Part shown: piece after piece, positions 1-6,184 of the stretch
How the letters are laid out: every line of letters begins with the position of its first letter
Position numbering within the stretch: position 1 is the stretch's first letter
Assembly (NCBI GenBank): GCA_945875195.1
Contig: CAMCJW010000150.1
Location: 1-7,111, forward strand
Reading direction: 5' to 3'
Length of the DNA: 7,111 nt
Origin: Chitinophaga pinensis
GTDB taxonomy: Bacteria; Bacteroidota; Bacteroidia; UKL13-3
The notes under the pieces: model-generated
Seen by the model: only the letters and a program-made list of their open reading frames with translations
What the model was told of the DNA's origin: nothing
Database searches by the model: none
Made by a program: the position numbers and the translations under genes

Positions 1-438
1 CAACGTTGCCTTGTATTAGCAACCGGCTTTTATGAATGGATGCAAGTTGATGCTAAAACCAAAATACCCTATTATATTCATGTAAAAGAATCTCCCATTT
101 TTGCCTTCGCTGGTATTTATGACTACTGGAAAAATGAAGCCGAAGATGCTATGTATAAAACCTTTTCAATTCTAACAACTGAGGCCAATAAAACAATGGC
201 GCAAATTCATAATACTAAAAAAAGAATGCCGCTAATTTTATCCAAAAGTCAAGAAAATCATTGGCTCAACGCGAATGCGACCAATGAAAATTTAAAGGAA
301 ATGATGCAGCCAATTGGGGATAGCTTATTGGAAACCTGGACAATTTCAAAGCTAATTACTTCCAAAAAAGAACAAAGTAATGTACCTGAAGTATTACTCC
401 CTTTTAATTACCAAAAACCATTAGACCTATTTTCTTGA
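1..438 (+). CDS. SOS response-associated peptidase (SRAP/HMCES/YedK family), 5'-truncated by window edge
   Basis: The reading frame is open from base 1, so this is the C-terminal 145 residues of a longer protein whose start lies outside the window. The first codons read RCLVLATGFYEW, the conserved SRAP core segment; its Glu (fragment residue 12) corresponds to the catalytic Glu of YedK. Residues 69-79 read IHNTKKRMPLI, matching the family's IH-x-R-MP block, and His70 is the expected active-site histidine. The catalytic Cys2 is not in view. SRAP proteins crosslink covalently to abasic sites in single-stranded DNA and so protect them during replication; this is family knowledge, not shown here. 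The C terminus ends in a short Lys/Pro-rich tail after the domain. A strong hairpin terminator follows 17 bases after the stop. Family assignment is firm. Confidence 0.92.
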   Translation, partial: QRCLVLATGFYEWMQVDAKTKIPYYIHVKESPIFAFAGIYDYWKNEAEDAMYKTFSILTTEANKTMAQIHNTKKRMPLILSKSQENHWLNANATNENLKEMMQPIGDSLLETWTISKLITSKKEQSNVPEVLLPFNYQKPLDLFS

Positions 439-454
439 TCTGATTATTTAGTAC

Positions 455-493
455 AAAAAATAACCCCTTCTTTTTGGGAAGGGGTTATTTTTT
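455..493. terminator. Bidirectional rho-independent terminator between the convergent SRAP and ferredoxin genes
   Basis: Bases 455-470 and 478-493 form a perfect 16-bp inverted repeat around a 7-base loop. The core is CCCCTTC/GAAGGGG, flanked by A6 on one side and T6 on the other, so each strand has a U-tract after a GC-rich stem. It serves the plus-strand SRAP gene and the minus-strand ferredoxin gene. The ferredoxin stop codon (492-494) overlaps the outer edge of the stem. Confidence 0.93.
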
Positions 494-836
494 AAACATG
501 CATTCTGTTTTTCTTTTCTAGTAACACGTCTTTTGATTCAACGTGATCTGGATCTGCCACACAGCAATCAACAGGACAAACAGCAGCGCACTGTGGTTCC
601 TCGTGGAAGCCTACACATTCAGTACATTTGTCGCTAACAATATAATAAGTGTCTTCAGATACTGGAGATTGTCTTTTACTCACATCTACAGATTCTCCAT
701 TGATAGATACTGCACCGCTAAGGTTGTTTCCATCTGCCCAAGCCCATTCAGCTCCAGCTTCATAAATTGCGTTATTTGGACACTCAGGTTCACAAGCTCC
801 GCAATTGATACATTCGTCGGTTATAATAATAGCCAT
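492..836 (-). CDS. 2[4Fe-4S] ferredoxin, Alvin-like dicluster type
   Basis: This 114-residue soluble electron carrier has two cysteine motifs. The first is C9-x2-C12-x2-C15-x3-C19-P, starting right after the N terminus (DECINCGACEPECP). The second is C71-x2-C74-x8-C83-x3-C87-P, with the 8-residue spacer typical of Allochromatium vinosum-type dicluster ferredoxins; two further cysteines sit at 91-92. Between the motifs lies an insert of roughly 45 residues (about 25-69), longer than in minimal clostridial ferredoxins and rich in acidic and polar residues. The C terminus is a short charged helix. The ATG at 834-836 begins directly before the cluster motif, as usual for the family. The gene is divergent from an acyl-CoA reductase gene, a pairing I recall from other Bacteroidota, so it may supply or accept electrons in related metabolism; the partner is not shown by the sequence. 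Confidence 0.94.
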   Translation of the reverse strand: MAIIITDECINCGACEPECPNNAIYEAGAEWAWADGNNLSGAVSINGESVDVSKRQSPVSEDTYYIVSDKCTECVGFHEEPQCAAVCPVDCCVADPDHVESKDVLLEKKNRMHV

Positions 837-868
837 ATTTAAAAATTTTTATAGGATGATAACAACTG

Positions 869-895
869 CAAGTTTAGTTTTGTTGACGCTTTCAA
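869..895. promoter_or_regulatory. Possible overlapping divergent promoters for ferredoxin and acyl-CoA reductase genes
   Basis: The 83-base divergent gap contains two candidate -7 elements sharing two bases. On the plus strand, TAGTTTTG (875-882) matches TAnnTTTG exactly but has no TTG at the right distance. On the minus strand, TAAACTTG (869-876) has one mismatch and is preceded by TTG (893-895) at 16 bases, slightly short. If both are used, polymerase at one would block the other. Motif evidence only; weak. Confidence 0.3.
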
Positions 896-919
896 AAAAA
901 TAGAATCAGTCTAAATTGT

Positions 920-1933
920 ATGAATTATTCACAAAGAGTAGAGTTATTTTCAAAATTAGGAGACAAATTCCAGCAGCTAAATGCGGAAACACCTCTTTTA
1001 CAGCAGGCTTACCTTTTTAACAATTGGTTTACCATTGATATGCAATTAAGGTCATTTTATGCTTGGGCAAAACTTCTAAACAAAGAAAACCTAGAAAAAT
1101 GGCTAAATGCTCACCCAAATTTGGATCAAACCGAGCCCAAAACAGTTGCCATTATCATGGCTGGCAATATTCCTTTAGTAGGTTTTCATGATTTATTATG
1201 TGTTTTAATTACAGGAAACATTGCTTTGGTTAAACCAAGTAGTGATGATACAAAATTAATGGAATGGGTTATTGCACAAATCATTGAAATAAACCCAGAA
1301 ATGGCTAATTTTATTAGGTTTGCCGAAGATCGTCAGATGAAAAACTTTGATGCCGTAATTGCCACAGGTAGCAATAATAGTCATAGGTATTTTGAATATT
1401 ATTTTAAAGACAAGCCAAGTTTACTTCGCAAAAACAGGAATAGTTTAGCTGTTTTAACAGGTGAAGAAACGCCTGAAGAATTAGATTTACTGGCCGATGA
1501 TGTGTTTATGTATTTTGGCATGGGTTGCAGAAATGTTTCAAAACTTTTGTTGCCACATGGATTTAATTTGGAGCCAATTTTTCTAGCATTTGAGCGCTAT
1601 AAGGAGGTAATTAACCATAACAAATATGCCAATAATTACACTTACCACAAGGCATTATTTTTAATGAACCAAGACCTTCATTTAGATAATGGCTTTTTGA
1701 TAGTGAAACAAGATAACTCGCTTTCATCTCCATTAAGTGTTTTGATGTTTCAGTTTTACGATTCACAAGAGGAAATTAAATCCTATTTATCAAATCATGT
1801 TGACCAAATTCAATGTGTGGTTGGTTCAGACCAAAATAAAGGATATGTTCCATTTGGGAAATCTCAACAACCAGAGTTATGGGATTATGCAGATGGGGCA
1901 GATACTATTGCTTTTGTAACTTCAATTAATTAA
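920..1933 (+). CDS. Acyl-CoA reductase, LuxC family (short form)
   Basis: This 337-residue protein belongs to the LuxC/aldehyde dehydrogenase-like fold, which reduces activated fatty acyl groups to aldehydes with NAD(P)H. Residues 76-106 (VAIIMAGNIPLVGFHD, then ALVKPS) form the nucleotide-binding region with the conserved VKPS lysine at 105. Residues 198-206 (YFGMGCRNV) carry the probable catalytic Cys203, which forms the acyl-thioester. LuxC of luminous Vibrio is about 480 residues, so this protein is markedly shorter at both ends. No luxD, luxE, luxA or luxB neighbours are present, so bioluminescence is not implied; the natural acyl substrate is unknown. The ATG at 920 lacks a Shine-Dalgarno sequence, as expected here. 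The 3' end overlaps the convergent arginase gene by 8 bases with no terminator between them. Confidence 0.9.
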   Translation: MNYSQRVELFSKLGDKFQQLNAETPLLQQAYLFNNWFTIDMQLRSFYAWAKLLNKENLEKWLNAHPNLDQTEPKTVAIIMAGNIPLVGFHDLLCVLITGNIALVKPSSDDTKLMEWVIAQIIEINPEMANFIRFAEDRQMKNFDAVIATGSNNSHRYFEYYFKDKPSLLRKNRNSLAVLTGEETPEELDLLADDVFMYFGMGCRNVSKLLLPHGFNLEPIFLAFERYKEVINHNKYANNYTYHKALFLMNQDLHLDNGFLIVKQDNSLSSPLSVLMFQFYDSQEEIKSYLSNHVDQIQCVVGSDQNKGYVPFGKSQQPELWDYADGADTIAFVTSIN

Positions 1934-2867
1934 GAAAACCAGAATTTTTAAAGCAAGTTTCAATGATACTTGCTGCTTCAATTTCCATTGGTTTGAACCT
2001 ATCTAAAATTGGATTTATTTCTGTTATCTCAAAAGCGCAAAGGTTTGGCAATTTCAGAAAAGTACTTAATAATTCAATGGCATCTTCTTTGTTAAGGCCA
2101 TCCGGAACTGGTGTGCCGGTGCCAGAGGAAATACTTGGATCAAGGCTGTCAACATCAAATGATACAAGAATATGGTGGCAATGCGACAAGTGTTGAATTG
2201 TATCTTCAATAATGTTTTTGATACCGATAGCTTTTCTATTTAATGGTGTATAATGTTTGATGTTTAAAACAGCTAAGCCATTAATTTCTTCAACCTCCAA
2301 ATCTCTCAAATCTATAAATACTAAATCGGAGGGCAACAATTTAGGACTAATACTTTTTGACCCCAATTCAATCATTTCTCTCCATTTAGAAATGGTTTCT
2401 TTATCAACATTATTTTTGGTGTTTAACTGATCTGTTAAGCCTAAAGCAGCAGCTAGAGGCATACCATGTAAATTTCCGCTTGGAGAGGTATAAGGTGTAT
2501 GCAAATCTGCATGTGCATCTATCCAAATAACTCCTAGTCTATTTTCGGGGAAACAATTTTTATAGGCGCTAATTGCTGCTAAGCCATTGCTGTGATCACC
2601 GCTAATGATAAAAGGTATATTGCCTTCATTAAATATATTTTCAATGGTTTCTACTGCCTTATTTTCTGTATAAAGCACTGCATCAATATTTAATGCAAAT
2701 ACAGATTCATTGTTCAAAGGCTGTTCAGAAGTATTAACCACTTCTATGGGTATATTTTTTAAAAGGTCATTTGGTAATTCTTTTAACAAGGACTGGGGAC
2801 CTAATTTGGCACCTTTTTTTCCAGCACCAAAATCTGATTCAATCGTAACAATTTTTACATTTTTCAC
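1926..2867 (-). CDS. rocF: Arginase (L-arginine amidinohydrolase), RocF-like
   Basis: The product hydrolyses L-arginine to ornithine and urea with a dinuclear Mn centre. From the GTG start it has 313 residues. Metal-ligand motifs are GDHS (90-93, His92), IDAHAD (116-121, Asp117, His119, Asp121) and SFDVDSLDP (236-244, Asp238, Asp240). The substrate block SGNLHGMPLAAALG (130-143) and the C-terminal EINPILD (283-289) match bacterial arginases such as Bacillus RocF rather than agmatinases. A loop of about 30 residues after HGMPLAAALG makes it slightly longer than the roughly 300-residue Bacillus enzyme. I chose the GTG at 2867 over the ATG at 2918: the ATG falls between the -33 and -7 promoter elements, an AGGAGG lies 4 bases before the GTG, and the N terminus VKNVKIVTIES fits the family start. 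It is divergent from the arginine decarboxylase-type gene and overlaps the convergent reductase gene by 8 bases. Confidence 0.92.
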   Translation of the reverse strand: MKNVKIVTIESDFGAGKKGAKLGPQSLLKELPNDLLKNIPIEVVNTSEQPLNNESVFALNIDAVLYTENKAVETIENIFNEGNIPFIISGDHSNGLAAISAYKNCFPENRLGVIWIDAHADLHTPYTSPSGNLHGMPLAAALGLTDQLNTKNNVDKETISKWREMIELGSKSISPKLLPSDLVFIDLRDLEVEEINGLAVLNIKHYTPLNRKAIGIKNIIEDTIQHLSHCHHILVSFDVDSLDPSISSGTGTPVPDGLNKEDAIELLSTFLKLPNLCAFEITEINPILDRFKPMEIEAASIIETCFKNSGFLN

Positions 2868-2871
2868 AAAA

Positions 2872-2877
2872 CCTCCT
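2872..2877 (-). promoter_or_regulatory. AGGAGG Shine-Dalgarno sequence before the arginase GTG start
   Basis: On the minus strand AGGAGG is followed by TTTT and then GTG (2867-2865), a perfect anti-SD match at a slightly short 4-base spacing. It helps decide the start. It is unusual in a phylum that mostly lacks such sites; no other gene start in this window shows one. Confidence 0.65.
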
Positions 2878-2892
2878 AAGACGGTATGTTGG

Positions 2893-2923
2893 CAAATATA
2901 GGTGAAAGGATTGAGCACATCAA
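2893..2923 (-). promoter_or_regulatory. Bacteroidota-type promoter for arginase
   Basis: On the minus strand TTG (2923-2921), 20 bases, then TATATTTG (2900-2893) is an exact match to the TTG/TAnnTTTG promoter of this phylum. The predicted transcript starts near 2888, leaving a leader of about 20 bases that holds the AGGAGG and runs to the GTG. Confidence 0.75.
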
Positions 2924-3024
2924 CTCAACTTTAGCAATAGCGCAAAATTTGATTCTGAAAAAAACATGATTTTTTAATATAAAATAACCTTTTCGTTTCA
3001 TTAAAATTGTAGAAATATTGAACC

Positions 3025-4431
3025 TTGACAACTTTAAACATAAAAAATAGGTATACCGACCTAATTCATCAAACTTTTTTCTTTCCTAGACATGGGTTTG
3101 AGGTGATTGACCATCAATTACATTTCAATGGGGTGAACCTAGTTGAATTGATCAACCAATATGGTACGCCTTTAAAATTCACCTATCTGCCTAAAATTAA
3201 CTCACAAATAGAAAAGGCGAGAGACCTTTTTGGCAAGGCATTTGAGAAATACAATTACCAAGGAAAATACAATTATTGCTATTGCACCAAGAGTTCCCAT
3301 TTTAGTTTTATTATGGACCAGGTTTTAAAAAGTGGGGTTGATTTGGAAACTAGCTCTGCTTTTGATTTATCAATCATTTCTGTTTTAAACAAGCGTGGAG
3401 CATTTAAAAAGGACCAGTACATTATCTGTAATGGCTATAAAACTGAGCAATATGCTCAAAACATGGCCAAGTTGGTGGATGATGGTTTTGAAAACCTGGT
3501 TTGTGTGTTAGACAACCCCGATGAGCTTGATTTAATTGACAAATATACCAAAAAACCAACAAATTTAGGAATCAGAATAGCAACAGAAGAAGAGCCGAAT
3601 TTCTTGGTTTATACCTCTAGATTAGGCATGAGTCACAAGAAAATTATCAACTTATATGAAACCAAAATTAAGGAGCATCCTAATTTTAGGTTAAAAATGT
3701 TGCATTTTTTTGTGAATTCGGGCATCAGAGATACCACCTTTTTTTGGAGTGAGTTAACAAGATTGGTCAATGTTTATTGCGATGTGAAAGAGGTTTGCCC
3801 CGAACTTGAAACCCTAGATATTGGAGGAGGTATGCCAATTTATACCTCTTTAGGTGTGGAATTTGACTATGCCTACATGATTGATCAAATTGTATATTAC
3901 ATAAAAGCAATCTGCGAAAACAGGGGAGTGCCAGTTCCTAATTTATTTACAGAATTTGGTTCATTTACTGTGGGTGAAAGTGGTGGAATGTTGTATTCCA
4001 TCATAGGACAAAAAGAGCAAAACGACAAGGAGCTTTGGTACATGATTAACAGCTCATTTATTACCACGCTTCCAGATACCTGGGGGATTGGGCAAAAATT
4101 CATTATGTTGGCTGTTAATAACTGGGATAAAGAGTTTCAACGCATCAATTTAGGTGGACTAACATGCGATAGTCAGGATTTTTATAATTCAGATACCAAT
4201 ACCAATCAAGTTTTTATGCCCAAATACAAAGAAGATGAGGTTTTGCACATGGGTTTCTTTCATACTGGCGCCTACCAAGAAAGCTTAGGAGGCTATGGAG
4301 GCATTCAGCATTGCTTAATTCCTGCCCCTAAACATATTTTAATTGATAAGGACGAGGATGGAAATATTGTTTCAAAAGTTTTTGCGGAGGAACAGAATCA
4401 AGAAAGTATGTTAAATATTTTAGGTTATTAA
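3025..4431 (+). CDS. speA: PLP-dependent arginine decarboxylase-type enzyme (fold type III), Bacteroidota form
   Basis: This 468-residue protein has the alanine-racemase-like barrel followed by a beta domain seen in arginine, ornithine, diaminopimelate and carboxynorspermidine decarboxylases. The PLP lysine is probably Lys89 (YCTKSSHF). Other landmarks are LHFFVNSG (226-233), the phosphate-binding DIGGGMP (265-271), TEFGSFT (309-315), the active-site Cys-Asp pair CDSQD (381-385, supplied across the dimer interface) and GGYGG (422-426). Arginine decarboxylation gives agmatine, the entry to polyamine synthesis; substrate is inferred from family resemblance and from the adjacent arginase. An in-frame TGA (3019-3021) lies two codons before the TTG at 3025, and the first in-frame ATG is at codon 97, past the PLP lysine, so TTG is the only conventional start. 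The ATA at codon 6 (IKNRY) could align with the usual start of relatives. No clear promoter precedes it. Confidence 0.85.
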   Translation: MTTLNIKNRYTDLIHQTFFFPRHGFEVIDHQLHFNGVNLVELINQYGTPLKFTYLPKINSQIEKARDLFGKAFEKYNYQGKYNYCYCTKSSHFSFIMDQVLKSGVDLETSSAFDLSIISVLNKRGAFKKDQYIICNGYKTEQYAQNMAKLVDDGFENLVCVLDNPDELDLIDKYTKKPTNLGIRIATEEEPNFLVYTSRLGMSHKKIINLYETKIKEHPNFRLKMLHFFVNSGIRDTTFFWSELTRLVNVYCDVKEVCPELETLDIGGGMPIYTSLGVEFDYAYMIDQIVYYIKAICENRGVPVPNLFTEFGSFTVGESGGMLYSIIGQKEQNDKELWYMINSSFITTLPDTWGIGQKFIMLAVNNWDKEFQRINLGGLTCDSQDFYNSDTNTNQVFMPKYKEDEVLHMGFFHTGAYQESLGGYGGIQHCLIPAPKHILIDKDEDGNIVSKVFAEEQNQESMLNILGY

Positions 4432-4432
4432 T

Positions 4433-4461
4433 TTGTTAAAAGAAGAAAAGTTATATATTTG
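4433..4461 (+). promoter_or_regulatory. Bacteroidota-type promoter for the 46-residue basic protein gene
   Basis: TTG (4433-4435), 18 bases, then TATATTTG (4454-4461) gives an exact -7 match at near-ideal spacing. The -33 element begins one base after the decarboxylase stop. Predicted initiation near 4466-4467 leaves a leader of only about 10 A/T-rich bases before the ATG at 4477. Confidence 0.78.
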
Positions 4462-4476
4462 CACAAAATTAAAATT

Positions 4477-4617
4477 ATGGCAACCACTCGTTTGAAAAGA
4501 AAAGGTAGAAGAAATAAAACTGCTTCCGTTTTACGTAAAATTGGAATTAAAGTAAATACCCAGTTGGTAAAAATTAAATCACCCAACGCTGAGCGTACTG
4601 TTATTTTAGAAGATTAA
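4477..4617 (+). CDS. Small highly basic conserved-type protein, function unknown (46 residues)
   Basis: The ATG at 4477 opens a 46-residue frame ending in TAA (4615-4617). The N-terminal 21 residues are strongly basic (begin MATTRLKRKGRRNKT), with 9 Lys/Arg and no acidic residue. The C-terminal half is milder (LVKIKSPNAERT) and ends in Glu-Asp. There is no Cys, membrane segment or signal peptide. Support for a real gene is a matched promoter just upstream and a strong terminator 20 bases after the stop, so it is a single-gene transcription unit. The composition is that of an RNA-binding or ribosome-associated peptide, and from memory the RLKRKxRRNK start resembles small basic proteins of unknown role in this phylum. 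It is not one of the standard ribosomal proteins that I can recognise. No Shine-Dalgarno sequence is present. Confidence 0.82.
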   Translation: MATTRLKRKGRRNKTASVLRKIGIKVNTQLVKIKSPNAERTVILED

Positions 4618-4637
4618 TTCTTCGTACATGAAATTAG

Positions 4638-4667
4638 AAAGCCGTTGATTTTCAACGGCTTTTTTTA
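4638..4667 (+). terminator. Rho-independent terminator after the 46-residue protein gene
   Basis: AGCCGTTGA (4640-4648), loop TTT, TCAACGGCT (4652-4660) forms a perfect 9-bp stem, extended by A-T pairs and followed by a run of T. It separates this gene from the oppositely oriented tRNA gene. Confidence 0.93.
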
Positions 4668-4719
4668 TGCCTTTAAAATCAAAGGTTTTAAAGGTGATTT
4701 GTATAAGTTAGATTTTTTG

Positions 4720-4750
4720 AAAAAAAAGGTCCTGCTAATGCAGAACCTTT
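4720..4750 (-). terminator. Rho-independent terminator of tRNA-Leu
   Basis: On the minus strand AAAGGTTCTGC (4750-4740), loop ATTA, GCAGGACCTTT (4735-4725) gives an 11-bp stem with one G-T pair, then continues the T-run to 4720. It begins 3 bases beyond the tRNA discriminator base. Confidence 0.9.
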
Positions 4751-4752
4751 AG

Positions 4753-4836
4753 TGCCGTGAAGGAGACTCGAACTCCTATACCCTTGCGAGCACCACCCCC
4801 TCAAGGTGGCGTGTCTACCAATTTCACCACCACGGC
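4753..4836 (-). tRNA. tRNA-Leu(GAG)
   Basis: The minus strand from 4836 to 4753 folds as an 84-base class II tRNA. The acceptor stem is GCCGTGG with TCACGGC (one G-T pair). The anticodon stem CCACC/GGTGG (4809-4805 and 4797-4793) closes the loop TTGAGGG, giving anticodon GAG (4802-4800), which reads CUC and CUU leucine codons. A long variable arm follows, typical of leucine tRNAs. The T-arm is AGGAG TTCGAGT CTCCT. The discriminator is A (4753) and the next bases are CTA, so CCA must be added after transcription. It is a solitary gene with its own promoter and terminator. Confidence 0.97.
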
Positions 4837-4845
4837 TAGAGCTAA

Positions 4846-4876
4846 CAAATATCCTGCAAAAAGCTGAATATGCCAA
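4846..4876 (-). promoter_or_regulatory. Promoter of tRNA-Leu
   Basis: On the minus strand TTG (4876-4874), 20 bases, then GATATTTG (4853-4846) matches the Bacteroidota promoter with one mismatch in the first base of the -7 element. Predicted initiation near 4841 is about 5 bases before the mature tRNA 5' end. Confidence 0.6.
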
Positions 4877-4981
4877 AATAATAATATTTATAATTTTTTG
4901 ATGTCACTCGATTTAATTGTTTAAAACATTTTCCTCCCTTCAAAAAGATAAATTCTAATTTAGTAAACTATTTAATGAGCA

Positions 4982-5857
4982 ATGAACAACCAATATAATA
5001 TTCAATCAGAAGCATTAAGTGTTACTATTTCATCAAAAGGTGCCGAATTGATTTCGGTTATAGACAAGAAAACTGGATTTGAATTTCTGTGGGATGCAAA
5101 CCCATCTGTTTGGAACAGGCATGCACCTGTATTATTTCCAATTGTAGGGAAGTTAAACAACAATACCATCAAAATAAATGGTAAACAATATGAAATGAAC
5201 CAACATGGATTTGCCAGAGATTTGGTGTTTGAACCAATAGAAGTATATGGCGATTTGCTGAAGTTTATGCTTGAATCTAACGATGTTTCATTCGCTAAAT
5301 ACCCTTACCAATATCGGTTTTTCATTACTTATCAATTGACAGGTAATTCAATAAAGGTCTCTTATACTGTATACAATTTGAGTGAAGAAAACTTGTATTT
5401 TTCTGTAGGTGCTCATCCTGGTTTTAAGCTGCCAATACCTCAATTAGAAAACTATTTTATTGAATTTGAAAAGCCAGAAAATTTAGTTCGACATTTATTG
5501 TCGGATGGACTTTTAAACGGAAAAACAGAAATCATTGGTTTGAACCAATCAATTTTACCCTTGTCGAACGAGCTATTTTTGAAGGATGCGGTTGTATTCA
5601 AAAATTTAAACAGCTCTTGGTTAAAATTGGTTCAGACCGAAAACAATTACGCCATAAAATTAAATTTTGAAGGATTTCCTTTTATGGGCATTTGGACAAA
5701 AGCTGCTCAGGAAGCATTTATTTGCTTGGAACCATGGCAAGGCATTGCAGATAATATTGGCTTTGAAGGGGAGATAAGCGACAAAGAAGGGATTCAATGT
5801 GTTGCTGCAAATGATACGCTCAGTTTTGATTATGAACTGGCTTTTTTTGCAGGATAA
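4982..5857 (+). CDS. Aldose 1-epimerase family protein, LacX-like
   Basis: This 291-residue protein has the all-beta galactose mutarotase fold, whose members interconvert alpha and beta anomers of sugars. The opening segment (SKGAELISVIDKKTG, 18-32) and WNRHAPVLFPIVGKL (44-58) are typical of the LacX-like branch. Putative catalytic positions are His75 and Arg79 in HGFARD (75-80), His145 in GAHPGF (143-148) and Glu250 in LEPWQG (249-254), corresponding to the His/His/Glu of GalM enzymes. Length fits the LacX branch (about 290-300), shorter than classical GalM. It has no signal peptide, so it is cytoplasmic. No sugar-utilisation genes are adjacent, so the substrate cannot be inferred. The ATG at 4982 has no Shine-Dalgarno sequence and I see no convincing promoter. 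Its last 28 bases overlap the 3' end of the opposite-strand membrane protein gene. Confidence 0.88.
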   Translation: MNNQYNIQSEALSVTISSKGAELISVIDKKTGFEFLWDANPSVWNRHAPVLFPIVGKLNNNTIKINGKQYEMNQHGFARDLVFEPIEVYGDLLKFMLESNDVSFAKYPYQYRFFITYQLTGNSIKVSYTVYNLSEENLYFSVGAHPGFKLPIPQLENYFIEFEKPENLVRHLLSDGLLNGKTEIIGLNQSILPLSNELFLKDAVVFKNLNSSWLKLVQTENNYAIKLNFEGFPFMGIWTKAAQEAFICLEPWQGIADNIGFEGEISDKEGIQCVAANDTLSFDYELAFFAG

Positions 5858-6183
5858 TTGAGAAATACTTTAAAGTAGATTGCGCCTAAACCATAAGCTA
5901 AAATATCCCAAACATCAGCAACATAAGCTCTTGTGATTTTCGGAAAAATGAATTCAAACAATATTGAAAAAACTAGCCATGCTGCAAAAATTTGTCCTTT
6001 TTTAAACGAAAATTGGTCAAAAACAATGTTTTGCTGAACAATTAAGGCTGAACCTAGAAAAATGGGAATAAGTAAAAAATCATCTAAATAACTATTTACC
6101 CATTTTGGCGAATAGTTGGTGCTTTGAATGATTTTATCAAACACAAAGGCCAAAACCACCAACCAATAGGCAAACCTATTCAT
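5830..6183 (-). CDS. Small four-helix integral membrane protein, VanZ-like, function unknown
   Basis: The 117-residue product has about four hydrophobic segments (about 5-18, 35-52, 64-81 and 93-108). Conserved-looking polar residues lie at or near membrane ends: YLDDFLLIP (32-40), FEFIFP (76-81) and ADVWDILAYGLG (89-100). The last block, Asp residues before a Gly-containing helix, resembles VanZ-like proteins and small Bacteroidota proteins sometimes named magnesium/citrate transporter, a name I would not rely on. The C terminus is short and basic (KK). The ATG at 6183 is one base after the zinc-ribbon gene's stop (TAA-A-ATG), so translation is probably coupled and this is the last gene of a three-gene operon. 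Its 3' end overlaps the convergent epimerase gene by 28 bases with no terminator visible. Confidence 0.75.
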   Translation of the reverse strand: MNRFAYWLVVLAFVFDKIIQSTNYSPKWVNSYLDDFLLIPIFLGSALIVQQNIVFDQFSFKKGQIFAAWLVFSILFEFIFPKITRAYVADVWDILAYGLGAIYFKVFLNYPAKKASS

Positions 6184-6184
6184 T

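Noticed and set aside
543..842. 99-residue plus-strand frame opposite the ferredoxin gene
   Set aside because: It is an antisense shadow of the ferredoxin gene, with no family resemblance.
920..1933. Bioluminescence locus suggested by the LuxC-type protein
   Set aside because: No luciferase, transferase or synthetase genes are nearby and the protein is the short non-luminous form.
2868..2918. N-terminal 17-residue extension of arginase from the ATG at 2918
   Set aside because: The ATG lies between the -33 and -7 promoter elements, and the extra residues are unlike arginase N termini.
1963..4103. Short frames at 1963-2196 (+), 2710-2901 (+) and 3897-4103 (-)
   Set aside because: All lie opposite the arginase or decarboxylase genes and show no motif of their own.
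4670..4694. 9-bp inverted repeat CCTTTAAAA/TTTTAAAGG between the two terminators
   Set aside because: Very AT-rich and without a T-tract on either side; it does not look like a terminator or operator and could be chance.
4688..4876. 62-residue minus-strand open frame over the tRNA gene
   Set aside because: It spans tRNA-Leu and its terminator; such tRNA-antigen frames are a common false call. The tRNA fold explains the sequence.
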